Below, piece by piece: positions 45,338 to 57,405 of a DNA stretch of 64,000 nt. A program made the position numbers and the translations under genes. Position 1 is the stretch's first letter; each line of letters opens with the position of its first letter. The stretch covers positions 11,071,112 through 11,135,111 of the forward strand of contig JAEMBT020000009.1 of NCBI GenBank assembly GCA_018873245.2. Reading direction: 5' to 3'. The notes below the pieces were generated by a model. It saw only the letters and a program-made list of their open reading frames with translations, was not told the DNA's origin and searched no databases. Source of the DNA: Archegozetes longisetosus (lineage: Eukaryota > Arthropoda > Arachnida > Sarcoptiformes > Trhypochthoniidae).

Positions 45338-45653
45338 ATATATGAAGGCTTTCAAGGAAAAACCGGAAATGATTTGAAGCTGTAATGCATTAGCGTTTAG
45401 AACACGTGTTTTGCTATACTGATAAACTTAAAGATATAAAATATTTACTCAAATATTTGAAACCAAAAAATAGAGAATTTTATATTAATTATTTATCTTA
45501 CTTTGAATAAAATCATAATAAATAATAATTTTCAGATTTTAACGTTTTGTTAAATTTATTTCAATTAAAGCTTTTTATTCAAAGATATACATCACTGCAT
45601 ATGTTCTAAACTCACTCAAAATCATTTCCGGTCTTTCCTTGAAAGCCTTCATA
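45338..45653. mobile_element. MITE inserted in a duplicated IR 3' flank
   Basis: The ends are inverted copies: tatgaaggctttcaaggaaa at the left is mirrored at the right (tttccttgaaagccttcata). The neighbouring sequence at 45655 continues the IR 3' flank seen at 55410 and 60110, whose join lacks the element. The junctions (atTTAat and atgTTAgtg) suggest a TTA target, as for PIF/Harbinger, but this is not certain. Confidence 0.7.
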
Positions 45654-46389
45654 TGTTAGTGCGATTCCCAAAACTTACAGGTAAAGTCTGTAATAAAGTA
45701 CAGATAGTTACTAAATTATATTAGATCATTTAACTAACATCTATTAGATGATATTCATGAGAAATACCAGTAATTGTTTTTGTACTCATAATTGATTATT
45801 CACGAATCCAGTCATTTGAAAGATCTCTTCTGCTAATCAATGAAGACTAGTTTAACAATTTTTTTTCCAAACAACGTGTTTTCACATATTTATAGAAGTT
45901 TTAATGAAATCAATTTTTTCTAGATTCAAAGTAAAAAAGCTATGCCCACACCAGTTAAGAAATGTAAATAGCAATCGATAGATGTTTTAATTTAATTTCA
46001 TATTTCATTTCAGTGACAAAGGTTCCTATATACATTTTTAAACCTAAGGGCTCAACAACTCATTCAGATCTGTATTACGTTTAGTGATATTAATCAATAA
46101 GTGAATACTAAAAAATTAGTTTGGAAATCTGATAAAATAGACTTTGACCCATCTTTGTATTAAGTTAGTTGAATCAGTGCCACATCTGTTATAAGAAGTG
46201 ATAGCTTGAGAGAGCGGTCCGACTCATTAAAACTAATTTAAATTGAATCACAGTTGACTGTTGAACTATTTTGATTGAAATAGTTTGATATATCTTATCA
46301 GTAACATTCATTCTATAACTTATGAATATCAAATAAACTGACTTCAGCTACGAATAATATTACTCATATTTATGTTTTTAAATTACTGA

Positions 46390-48006
46390 CAAGTATACCT
46401 TTTCACATGTACTCTCGGGATCAATTCGAGTGATGTATCGTTTGAAAGGTCTTTTAAAATCATTTTTAAAAATGTCTCCTGTGCCACCTTTAAGTTTTTA
46501 AATAAATATTGCGCTTTTAAATAATATACAAATCCCTCTTAATAAAGAAAGGAAATGCTATTTGATAAATAAAGAAACTTAAAAATCTATAAATTAGTGA
46601 TATAAAATTATTTATTGAATAAAATAAAGTGATAGTTTACATATAAAAGTATTATATATTATTTAAATACAAAATTATATCTGAATATGGCTATGATAAT
46701 TACGAAAAAAATGATTAAAACACAGAGATTTTTCGCATTGACTGCAACAAATGAATACAATATCTTCACAATTTTCTTGACATTCATCAATATTTGAGGA
46801 GAAACAAATTTCTACAACACTTTTAAACTTTCCAGGATGTGTATTGGTATAACCGGCTTTATACCATGAATAGCGCCACATCTTCTCAAATTTTGGAGAA
46901 GATAATTGATCATAAATTAAAGAATGCATAGTAATTATATTCAGACGATCCTTTATGTCAATATCCAAGTTATCTAACTCTATTATATCTGTTATCCTTC
47001 TAACAAATGTTTCCATTGACGAAAGCCATAAACGTCCAAGGGTTGAACATAAGGTGTAGTTTTGGGGGGAATCTGTAAACGGAGACATTGTATAGATCCT
47101 GTAAGTGCTTTGAATAAAGAGTCGTCCTTTTGTCCAGTCCACGAGTCAAGTGTTAAAATGGATTTCTGTTTAATTGCAGATGATAATACATTGTCCACCC
47201 AATACTTTACATGACTTTTTTGTAATTTTCCTGATTTGCTGACTAACAACATTTCGACATTTTTTAAAATGTTCATGAACTGAAATTTTAACTAGAGGTC
47301 CAAATTTTCCTTCAGGTTCTTGTAGACAAATATAAAGTGGTCCAATCAAGCTTCCATTTAGTGATATTGTCGGCTGTATAGTATAGGAGTGTGTAGTGGC
47401 ACTGACTGAAGAGACTGTTGCGACTACGCTTTTTTGACCAATATTTGCTAAAGTATGAGAAGAATGCTGCAAATAATTAAATCCACTCTGATCTGTATTT
47501 AAAATAAATTGTGTAACCTTTAACATTGTGCCCGCCTTTACATAATAGCGGTACTGCACGGGCCTAAAGGCTAACCGCTTCCGGTCTCCCCAGCTAGACT
47601 TGTTTCACTGTCCAACAATGGGAGGTCCGTCCGCCTATGTGCAGGTTTAGTGGGTGTATAATCAGCATAATGTGTATTTAATTACAATTTTTAAAAATAA
47701 GTTTATTAAAATATTTAAATTAAATAAGTAATTCTAACTTTTACTTACCTCATTATCAAGTGTTGACGATGAAGATGATGATGACAACAACAACAATAAT
47801 AATAATAAACTATAAATAATGAAAATAATGCCAAAACGTTAAAAAATAACTTTTATATACACAAATTACGATATTTAAAGTGTTCATAAAGCATGAAAAA
47901 CTGAAAAGTGGCACGGGAGACATATTTTTAAAAATGATTTTAAAAGACCTTTCAAATGATATATCGCTCAAATTGATCCCGAGAGTACATGTAAAAGGTA
48001 TACTTG
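46390..48006 (-). mobile_element. DDE transposon with about 100-base inverted ends and TGA target duplication
   Basis: The inverted ends run about 97 bases, starting CAAGTATACCTTTT and including CTCGGGATCAATT and GTCTCCYGTGCCAC. The flanks are TGA at 46387-46389 and 48007-48009. The paralogous empty site at 23361-23380 (minus strand aattactgagtaatgcc) has a single TGA, so the 3-bp duplication and exact ends are shown directly. The size is 1617 bases. Confidence 0.9.
46675..47614 (-). pseudogene. DDE transposase with C-terminal cysteine cluster, two frame changes
   Basis: Reading on the minus strand, an open frame from about 47614 (RPVQYRYYVKAGTML) runs into ILNTDQSGFNY, the first catalytic aspartate, and SATTHSYTIQPTISLNGSL. 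A frame change near 47260 leads to SKSGKLQKSHVKYWVDNVL, ILTLDSWTGQKD (second aspartate) and IPPKTTPYVQPLDV (third acidic position). A second frame change near 47020 returns to the original frame for RLNIITMHSLIYDQLSSPKF, YKAGYTNTHPGKF and a cysteine cluster ending CCSQCEKSLCFNHFF. The spacing resembles IS630/Tc1/pogo-type enzymes. With a 3-bp duplication, the Zator superfamily is a possible home. A GTAAGT donor at about 47753 suggests that an upstream exon with the DNA-binding part existed. The present copy is inactive. Confidence 0.78.
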
Positions 48007-48578
48007 TGAGTAATGCTATAATTTGACGCTATAAACTTATAGTTTCAATTTCTGTCTCGTCCCTCTTATCTTATCCAAACGCATCAGAGATTAATTCGGG
48101 ATCTATGCATAACTTTTTTCGACCGACTGTACTGTAGTTTACAAACTATTTACAACCTCAATGATTAGCATTCTAATTAGTCATTCAATCATCAAACATT
48201 AATTTATATTTAATCAAAACTTATTTATTGATTGAATTGATTGATAGTTAAGGTTTTTGAAGGTTTAATGAAATTTTCTAGAGGATGATTCGAGAGTTGA
48301 CTCTCGATCTTGAACGAATTCAGTCGAGACTCTCATGATACCCTCGAAAATTTTCAAAAAATTTTTATTTGAGACAAATCGTTAACTTAATAAAAATATC
48401 TTCGCAATTATAGTAATTTTTAAAAGCAACCATATGTAAAACACCTCTATTTTATGAGAATTAGTATGTAGAAACCACTATTTGTGAAAGTCTAATAGTT
48501 GTAATAAGAGCTTCTAAGTAAATCTCTAGAAAATTTCTAGCAACTTTCTCGGGAGATAATTTCTCTTCAAAAATCAAG

Positions 48579-48700
<122 letters not shown>

Positions 48701-48702
48701 CG

Positions 48703-50663
48703 TCGGTTCAAAAAGTATTGTTCAACTTGAACGCTTGAGAATAAAGTTAAGCCAAAAAACGAGCGGATTCATAAGGGATAGATTTCATAAACTTTAAAGT
48801 ATGAATAGCAAAGTTAGATGGCTGCTTGTTATAAGCCATTGTATGAACAAAAAAATCTAAAATACATTGCAAAAAATTCAATTTAATCGAGTTTTAAGAC
48901 ATTGAGTAGACATGAAATTTACTAATTAACTGAATCATTGATATTAATAAAGTTAGATTTTCAATTGTGATATATGCTTTGATTCGATTCGTGACGCTAA
49001 GTCGATCAACACCATATTCCACTGGGTTGATTCAGAGTCAGACATATTGTCATAAAAAAAATTTGAAAAGAAAATTAGGCATAACATTTTCAAATAGGCA
49101 TTTCCGAGGATCGAATTTTAAATTCAAGTTCTAAACTAAATCCCGTTTCAGATAATGTATACAAAGCTGAAAAAATAATGGTACGTTTCCGATAGTCCAC
49201 CCATTATTTAAATGGCTGCTTAATTTTTAAGTCATTTTAACTAACTTTCAGGTCTAGAACCAACTTGTCTCCGATATATAATTTAGCCTATATTTTTACC
49301 GTTATTTCAACAAAGCTGGAGAAAAATATCGGATAAGGCGGAATTCAAATCACTTCCTCAAATGATTCATTTCTCTCATAGACTCCATTATAACCTTTTT
49401 TAACTCGAAAAATCTCTTACAACAAAAGTATGATCACCTCTTTAAATGTAAGTCAATTCGGATTTTCAATAAAAACTTGAAATACAGAACCAAAATGTGT
49501 CTCTAATTTTATACGATATACATCGTCCAAAATAAAACTAAACTCGGATAAAGCAGTTAATGGCTTTTACAATTTAACATTTTAATTGCAATATCAATTG
49601 CTAATATAATGAAAATTTGATCTATCAAAATGAAATTTTAATAATCTAACGTGGTATACAAAAATAGTGTTTAGAGATTTCTCTACAACCTATGCTTATT
49701 AATGCTATTAATGTAAATAATAGTCGCATGTGTTGGCCCTTTTTAATCAAATTTAACAGAAAATTCTCTAGTTCGATCACCAGATTTAGTTAACAAATAA
49801 ATTTTAAAAATAAAACTCTGCTTTATTGAGAGCACCATTTTAAATTCCACTTATTTGATATAGTAATGGCTATCGGTTGCCTTCCGTTGATCAATTGGGC
49901 TTGAAATGATCTTCATTTACACTCTTTGATTAGTTGGGAAATCTAGAAGAATTGTGGTACATTCGCTTTATAGAGGCGATAATTTAACATATTCTAATCA
50001 TGCAGTATGTTATCAAAATACAAAAGGATTTGAAAAGTTAAAAGCGATGGATTTGAGCCACCATAGAAACTAAAATATTTCACTAATTTGTTTGATTTCA
50101 TATTCAAGAAGTGGCAAGTTGCGGGCCATTCACGCTTCTGTATAAAAGTGAAGTTCACCAGTAGATCTCACTAATACTTTGTCTTTTTACTTGGGTCTTT
50201 TGGGACGCCATATTTAAAAAAAAGTTTTGAATTTTTTTTCACATCATAAAATTTTATTCTTTAGATCAATAAATTTTATATTATGGTGGAAAAACTACAG
50301 ATATATTGATATTTTTAGTGAAAAAATATTCTAAAAATCCTTAACGGTCTTCTTGTAATTGAATTAAGAATTACTAAGCTTTGAAAACTTCTAGTATATT
50401 TCATATAGGTTGAAGCTCGAGGTCACAAGCGGAAACTAGCATTAATTTTAGCTTCTTTATAATTGTATTAAATATCGATAAAATCTTAGGTGGGGGCCGA
50501 GGCCTATGGGGCTGTGGAACTCTTCTTTATCTATAACAGTTTTAACTACAGGATAATAAACAACTATAATGAGTCTACCAACTATTATAGAAATAGATAT
50601 AACATTAAAGTGAATGTTATCAATATATTAATTGAATCCAACGATTCTCAACATATTCTCTGT
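48703..50663. other. Spacer, nothing recognised
   Basis: No supportable gene or mobile element. The last part flanks the final exon of receptor 2. A 61-codon plus-strand frame at 50490 overlaps that exon in antisense and is not taken as a gene. Confidence 0.4.
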
Positions 50664-52023
50664 TCAATACAATGACATATCTATTATTTTCATCATAAAA
50701 ATCATAGTCCAGGCTGTGATCTATAAATAATAAAAATAGGATTAAAATCCATATTATACTACGAATCTGTTCTTACTTCATATCCACGAAAGCGGTTTAT
50801 AACAAATAGTTTCCAACAACGGAATCCAATTTTCTTTTCACTCAATCTCTCAGTGAATGATAACAACTAAATGATAATAAGTGATGATAAGATCTGTAGT
50901 TAATTTAATTAAGAAATCTTTGATTTTTGTAAGTTTTACAAACCTTGATGTGTGTGGCATTAGTTAAGGACAACTTGTTGGGTGTGAACATACTTCTCAA
51001 TAATATATCATAAGTTTTATTGGTTTGATAATAGATAGAAGAGGCACATTTTACAATTAATATCAGTGGTAATATGAAAACAAAAGAAAAATAAAAGTAG
51101 ACCAATCTCACTATTAAATCAATTTTCAAGAATATAATAATAAATAATGTTAAGCTAATTATATAAGAGTGTGTCAGCCAAACCCAGAATAAATATTTTG
51201 ACCAAAAATTGTTGTTGAACAAATTGATTTCCAAATAGTTTGTATTCAAAGTCTTCATTATATTCATAGCTCTTTTGTTCGTTAGTTTTGATTTCGTTTT
51301 AGCAAAAATATTGATTTTATCATTCAATTCTTCAGATTTAATTGACAGGTAATAACAAATGAGATAAAAGTAGGCGATATGGTACATAAGCATCATGTAG
51401 ACGTGATAAGCGGCTAAAACAAAGATCAAATTCAGAGGAAATACATAGAAGATAAATTGAATGAGAGAACAGTTGTAAAAGATCGGCAAATTGTAAGCAA
51501 TCAAAGTAAATGTTATGACCACCAGCTTTGGGAAATTATCACAAATATAAAATATTCGTTTTGCCGTTTTCATTAACTTGTATATTCGAACTTTGTTTGA
51601 AAGTCCAATACTTAGTGGTGATGTGATTCCTGATATCATCTCAAATGGTTTCAAATAAGTCGGGAATTCGTCATTCTTGTAATTTCTATAGTGAATCCAT
51701 TGTGTAATCATCATTAAGGAAAATATTATTATGACTAAGATATTTAAGTGAACTCTCGCGTTAACAAAGTATGAGAAGTCGAGAATCATTATGAAATATT
51801 CAGGATTTTCTTCTGGTAATAGTAAAGAGATGACAGATCTAATTAAGAATACTAAATTCGTTATAGCGATCAATATTGGATTATGAAATCTGCTCCTTTT
51901 ATTCGATACGTTTTGAAAAAGAGATAAACCGATGAGATACAAATGAGATCCGGCAGAAGTGACCAACAATTCTGACGGTAATATTTGTGAAGGATCGATG
52001 TCAATTTTTATGTTCAACGCCAT
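50664..52023 (-). CDS. Gustatory-receptor-like 7TM chemoreceptor 2 (three exons)
   Basis: Coding parts are 50944-52023 (360 codons, starting MALNIKIDIDPSQILPSELL), 50777-50848 (24 codons, RLSEKKIGFRCWKLFVINRF then RGYE) and 50664-50720 (18 codons, ITAWTMIFMMKIIDMSLY and stop), about 402 residues. All three exons have the same length as in receptor 1 (3154-4509), and the two proteins are similar throughout, including the LSIGLSNKVRIYK loop and CYYLSIKSEELND. Introns are 95 and 56 bases; the first donor (AAG then GTTTGT) is better here than in receptor 1, the second is GTAAGAAC. A stop lies just upstream of the ATG. Differences between the paralogs do not break either frame, which suggests selection on both. 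The receptor acts at the plasma membrane of a sensory neuron; its ligand cannot be told. Confidence 0.87.
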
Positions 52024-52378
52024 TCAGTTTTCAGTTTTAATAAACTTATCGAATTTGATAAATATACAAATATAGTTATCGAAGTGCTCTGAAATGATGT
52101 GAGAATATTATTGAGCTACTATTATTTTATATATATTCATTCGATGATTCCATGATAAGAGCTAATCAAACTTAAATAAAAAGTTATCGCAATAAAAGCT
52201 TCCCATATGCCCATTATTCGCCTTATTTACCAAAATTCAAAGAGAATAAATTTGCTTTTTATTGAAAAAGTAATTTTCTGTTATTGAATTTTTAACATAA
52301 TTCTTGACTTCTTATTTTATGGTTTAATTTCATATTCTAATGTCACTCAGTATTTGTAAAGATATGGCCTCTTTATAT

Positions 52379-52840
52379 TGTGAGTGCATAAAATATTTCG
52401 CACTCACAAGTTATCAATTATTGATAAGACTCAATGTCCTATTTCTTAATTTAAAATTTTAAACAAACGTTTTTCCGAATCTGGGCTATTTTCAGATTCA
52501 GAAATACCTGTGTAAAAAACTCATTGGTCACTTATCATTAAGTGATCTTTCAGTTCCTTTAGCTGTTCATGTAGCTGGTCACGTAGCTGGTCAGCAACAA
52601 ATGATCAGCAAACAACATCGGTCGATAAACGTGTGATTTTGGTCTCAACTTCAAACGTATTTAAAGGGTCATTTGAGGAGTTGAGAGAGAGTTCGTGTTC
52701 ATGTCCAGCTCAAGAATAGCTGACTTCATGTAGAATTTTTTGGTGAAATGCAATAAAGTAATTGTACGCAAAGCCCTGTTGTGTTCTTTCTTTGACTAGG
52801 TTTGTGTGAAATAAAAAAAGAAAAGTGCAGTGCACTCACA
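52379..52840. mobile_element. Solo-LTR-like fossil
   Basis: The stretch starts TGTGAGTGC and ends GCACTCACA, the TG...CA form of a long terminal repeat, is 462 bases long, and has no internal region or second repeat beside it. It interrupts the receptor 2 flank relative to the receptor 1 flank, so it arrived after that duplication. No matching target duplication is evident. The family cannot be assigned. Confidence 0.5.
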
Positions 52841-53170
52841 ACATTATTACATGAAAATAAATTGAATATAGCAACTATTAGATTAATAGTTATGAATCTG
52901 AATAATTAACTAACTAATAGCTAACGTTTAAGTCTAATAAATAATTAAAATGTGTTCTCATATATTTCTATAATTATTAAAAGTTTTTTGATAAGATTTT
53001 AAAACTCATCAAATTTAATAAATATATGAATGTAGTTATTGAAGTTCTTTGAAATGATAACAGAAAGATATATGAATATTATTAAGTTTTACTATTATTT
53101 TATTGATGTTCGTTCAATAATTTCATGTTAAGAGCTATATATTTTAATCTTGTGTATTATATTCAATATA

Positions 53171-54438
53171 AAGTAGGGGACATTAAAAATGCGAAAAGTT
53201 TATGTAAGTTTACAAAGAGTTTATATTCAACTAATGAGTGCAAATGAAATATAATTTATGTAGTTTTAAAGCCCTTTAAAAGTCCTTTAATTCGATGTAT
53301 AATATGCCGGGAAAGTTGAACTTTATTTACAATACGAGAGCATTAAAACACGTGTCACAAAAATGCAAATTGATGTACGCAGAACACTCTATTTTTTGTA
53401 CGCTAATGGCCTCAGAGACCCGAAAAAACTTAAAAAAAATTACGGCAATACACCTGGCCACAGTTTACAGAATAATCAAAAGAATTAAAAGTGGAGTAGA
53501 AGTAGATCGCAGGCCAGGATCGGGCCGTCCTCAAAAATACTCAGCAAACGATCGCCGGAGGCTTACACAACTGGCTCTGACTCATCCAAAATGGTCAGCA
53601 GCTGAACTAGAAAAGTTGGCCACAGAAAGAGGAAGTCCCGAAGTGTCTCCAAGAACAGTTCGACGGAATCTAAGCAGATCTGTTCTCAAGAAATTTACCT
53701 CTACACCAGCACCGATGCCTACAGAGGCTCATAAAGAAAAAAGAGTGAACTGGTACCTGGCCAATCGATCGCGTGATTGGTCTCGGGTAATTTTCACCAA
53801 TGAAAGTTATTTTCATTTTTTCAGAAACAAAGTTCGGGAATGGGCGAGGTCTAGGCCTCAAAAACCGACCCCTGCATCCAGTCCAGCAATAATGATATGG
53901 GGTGGAATCAGTGAACGGGGTACAACATTAAAATTCGCTTGAGGTTCAATTAATGCTAAGGCCTACCAGGAGACTTAAGCTGAACATCTTTTGGGCAATG
54001 TTCCGGCTCCTTATCCTGATGGTTTTACACTCCAGCAGGATAACGCGAGACTACATATAGCTTGATCAACCAGAGAGTTGATGTTCTGGAGTGGCCAGCA
54101 TGCTCACCGGACCTCAACCCGGTAGAAAATTTTGGCAAATTATGAAATACAGGCTGGAGAAGATGGATCCCAGAAAGTCCGATGACTGGGTTCATCAAAT
54201 TGAAGAAATTTGGGATCTATTAACTCTGAAATTTTAGTCATTAATTCAAAGTATGCCTCGACTCACTGAACAATGTATAATTAAAAACGAGGAAAAAATT
54301 AATTATTAATTGTTTAATTTATGAATAGTGTTTGTATTTAAGCTTAGTTTGAAATTGATTTCAATAAAATAGATGATCTATGTATAACTGAGAATATATG
54401 TATAACTAAATCTTTCGCATTTTTAATGTCCCATACTT
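53171..54438 (+). mobile_element. Tc1-type transposon, inactive
   Basis: The 1268-base element is flanked by TA (53169-53170 and 54439-54440), with inverted ends AAGTAGGGGACATTAAAAAT and AAGTATGGGACATTAAAAAT. Its size is that of a typical Tc1 element. Confidence 0.92.
53409..54300 (+). pseudogene. Tc1 transposase, broken
   Basis: The open part (to 53942) encodes two helix-turn-helix units (VYRIIKRIKSGVEVDRRPGS, then RRRLTQLALTHPKWSAAELE) and the start of the catalytic domain, FTNESYFHFFRNKVREWARS. The first catalytic residue, normally aspartate (FTDES), is asparagine here. After the stop at 53940 the next frames still show LQQDNARLHIA (second aspartate) and WPACSPDLNPVENFW (third acidic region), with several stops and frame changes between. 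I take the ATG at 53409 (MASETRKNLKKITA) as the family-like start; the frame is open further upstream to 53295 without similarity. The enzyme is dead from both the active-site change and the breaks. Confidence 0.88.
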
Positions 54439-54454
54439 TATATATTAATATAAA

Positions 54455-55309
54455 CCACTGAACAAAACTAACTTGGAAATTTTTAACATACTATAACTCT
54501 TGAGTGAATATTCTAGATTCAATGGTTTTAAAAGCATTTTAATTTAGAATTTTATAAATCTTATATAAGCAATTATTGTAATATAAATTTACTTAATTTT
54601 GCTTCAAATTTCATTAAAACGCGATAAACCATTCAAAAGTTATAGCTATTCATATAAATTTCCAAGTTAGTTTTGTCCATTTTTGTATGTTATACATACT
54701 TATAAATGGATTGACTACTGCTTAGCTTAATAAAGCAGTGAATGCTATTGAAGATTTTTTCATTGACCAGAACTTTAATTATGCTATGCATTTGATGTAC
54801 AGTAAATAAAACAAAATCAATAATCAAAATGGAAAAACCTAGACTAACAATCACTACTTGTCAGCCTATTATAGGGTGCACATCAACTCATGTCCTTCTT
54901 TTGCATGATTAGAAAGCGTTGCATCAAACTAGTGCCATGTCATTTATGCTTACAAGTCAGTTAATTATGCCTTATATCCAAATTAGAAAATGTTTTCTCT
55001 TCATGCAACCATTATGTGAATAAGAAATTATTATGCCGAACATGTTAGCTATGTATGCATTTTATGCGAGTATAAATACAAAAATGGATAAAACTAACTT
55101 GGAAATTTATATGAATAGCTATAACTTTTGAATGGTTTATCGCATTTTAATGAAATTTGAAGCAAAATTAAGCAAATTTATAATACAATAATTGCTTATA
55201 TAAGATTTATAAAATTCTAAATTAAAATGTTTTTAAAACCATTAAATTTAGAATATTCACTCAAAAGTTATAGTATGTTAAAAATTTCCAAGTTAGTTTT
55301 GTCCAGTGG
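54455..55309. repeat. Foldback structure of two inverted 220-base units
   Basis: Unit 1 (about 54460-54678) and unit 2 (about 55086-55304) are inverted copies. Each unit itself has inverted ends (gacaaaactaacttggaaat), so each looks like a small MITE. The outer edges share an extra ccactg, which suggests that the pair may behave as one composite element around a centre of about 400 bases. No target duplication is found. Confidence 0.85.
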
Positions 55310-55389
55310 TGTAGATTATTAATTGTTTAAGTCGGAGTTGTTATATTACCACATATGAAAATCCACTTTCGCAATAAATTTTTTTATTG

Positions 55390-56560
55390 AAGTTGCTTTC
55401 AAAGTTTTATTCATATTAGCGCGATTTCCAACAATTACAGGTGATATCTCTAAAAAGAACAGATAAATAGCTACTAAATTATATTTGATCATTTAACTAA
55501 CACTTAAACGATATTCATGCGAAATACCAGTAATTATTTCTGTCTCAATATTTGATTATCCATCTAATTCAATCATTATAAAGATCTATTCTGTCGATCA
55601 ATGAACTCATAATTTGACAAATTTTCACAAACATAAGTGATATTCACAAATTTATTGAACTTTTTTTTAATCAGTTTTTCGAGAATCAAAGCAAAAGTCG
55701 TGCCCACACTAGCGAAAACAGTAAATAGCAATCGATAGATATTTTAATTTAATTTCATATTCCATTTCAGTGACAATGATTTCGATTTTCACTTTTGAAT
55801 AAATTTCGAGTTGAATGTTCTGTTAAAACTGCGTCAATTGCAGTGTTAGTCTAACTTATAACATGTTCGTATGTTGTACTATCAAAAGTCTGTCATTAAA
55901 CCATTTAAATCTTAAGTCCTTTAAGTTATAGTAACATTTAGAAAACAACTGTGTGAACAAAATGAAATGTATACTAAAATGTATAGTTTTCAAACATTAT
56001 ATTAAACTGTAATGTAGTTTATAAACTATTCACAACCTTATTGATGAGCATCTTGTTTACTCATTCAATAATCAAATATTAATTTGTATTTTACTAAAAC
56101 TCACGGTATCTATTGATTGAACTGATTGATAGTTAAGGTTTATGAAGTTTGAATTAAATTTTCGTCATTACTATAGAGACGTAAAGTCATTCACTTGCTA
56201 TCAGTGCATTACACGTGAGTTGTTATCTATATATTTTGTTCAGATATTAGTTTCCTTAATAACATGTCTATAAACAGATAAATTTTCGGACTTACTCACT
56301 ATTAAGATGTTTAGTAATGAATGAATTTTTTGATAATGCTATACCTAGTATATCGAGATATATGAAGGTTTCTTGATTTGATAATAGCTTAAAATTTTGT
56401 TGGTCAAACAGCTTCTGTACAGTCTTCAAACGCTGATCTGTACTAACAATGACTAAATTTTTAGAAGTTAGTATTAACTCAATAGCAGTAAGTATTGGAA
56501 ACTATTCTAAAGCATCACTAATTGATCGAACATTTCTCTTCCTCTAGAGATCATTAAATT
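55390..56560 (-). pseudogene. Broken partial copy of the IR gene (last two exons)
   Basis: Positions 56299-56555 match exon 4 of the IR gene (61313-61563), including the acceptor tctag, and 55650-55915 match exon 5 with its transmembrane helix; 3' flank similarity extends from 55390, and 55990-56160 resembles the intron between them. The copy has a stop in place of lysine in the DALEKF motif of exon 4, and further stops in exon 5. Upstream exons are not present, so it is a truncated pseudogene. Confidence 0.8.
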
Positions 56561-57405
56561 TGAGAAGTATTAGTAATCTAATGCAGCGCTTCTCAAACTC
56601 GGTTTGGCAGATCAAAATTGATCCGGGCATATAAAAAAATAATCTGCAGAAGTTTCAGAATAAATAACACAAAATGATCTGTAGCATTAATTTTAACAAA
56701 ATATAGCCTAATTTATTTTTTAGTTAAAAAAGTTGCCATAAAAGTTTATCTTCAGATAAATGTTGATAGATCGAACAAAACATGATTTCAAAAGTTTTGA
56801 GTAACTTTTGCTCTATTTTAGATTCTATCTCAACGATATAGAAACCAAAAGTATGTAGTATATAAACTAGATAAGTATGTAAACAAGTATAACTAAGTTA
56901 TGAAATCAGAATCATTAGAAGAAATAACAGAGAAAAGATAACTCTTATGTAAATTATGAAGCAATTAATATCTAATCATATTTTAGAACAAATCGTTTCT
57001 TAGATTTACATTAATACTTACACATAGTTAACCTCCTTATAGTGAATCTTCGATATAGTGAATGCACTTTTCCAGTCTCAACACATGCTATTCAGTCAAT
57101 AATCGGCTCATTATAGCGAAACGTTATACTGAGTGTGGGTCGTCAGTCTCCAGTAATTTACTATATCAAAGTATTACTTAATTAAAAATTTGAAATAAGA
57201 TAAGTTCTGACCAAAGTACGAACTAATCTGTTGAAATTAATGTCGATTAGTAGAGGTATTTCTAAATGTTGTAAAGATAAAAGATTTAATCAATTTATTG
57301 AATAGAAAACTCTACATATACACAATTTATACATATTTAACTTAAGTTCTTGTTAAGTTCTGATTAGTCCTGATTAAGTTATGCTTAACTTTGCTTAGGG
57401 ATATA
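56561..57405. other. Spacer, nothing recognised
   Basis: AT-rich sequence between an IR pseudogene and the Ig gene. A short imperfect inverted pair around 57030-57180 (atagtgaatc / tactatatc) is all that is visible. Confidence 0.35.

Larger units (their letters stand above)
46026..48132. mobile_element. Tc1-like element, second copy, left end lost
   Basis: Apart from the DDE transposon inside it, this sequence is the reverse complement of 23253-23760. The right end is preserved (ataacttttttcgaccgact then gta), but the left end is missing, cut against the IR remnant near 46026-46045. Confidence 0.65.
45655..48280 (-). pseudogene. Broken 3' fragment of the IR gene, split by nested insertions
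   Basis: Positions 45655-46025 match the last exon region and 3' flank of the IR gene (compare 60090-60480), including the transmembrane part. Positions 48133-48280 continue with sequence matching 60720-60850. The coding piece that should lie between (about 260 bases) is replaced by a Tc1-like element holding a DDE transposon. Upstream exons are missing, so this is a dead, partial duplicate. Confidence 0.75.

Noticed and set aside
50490-50675. 61-codon plus-strand frame
   Set aside because: It overlaps the last receptor 2 exon in antisense and has no similarity in the receptor 1 copy.
52374-52845. Target duplication for the solo-LTR-like fossil
   Set aside because: The flanking 5-mers tatat and acatt do not agree, so the LTR call rests only on its end form and position.
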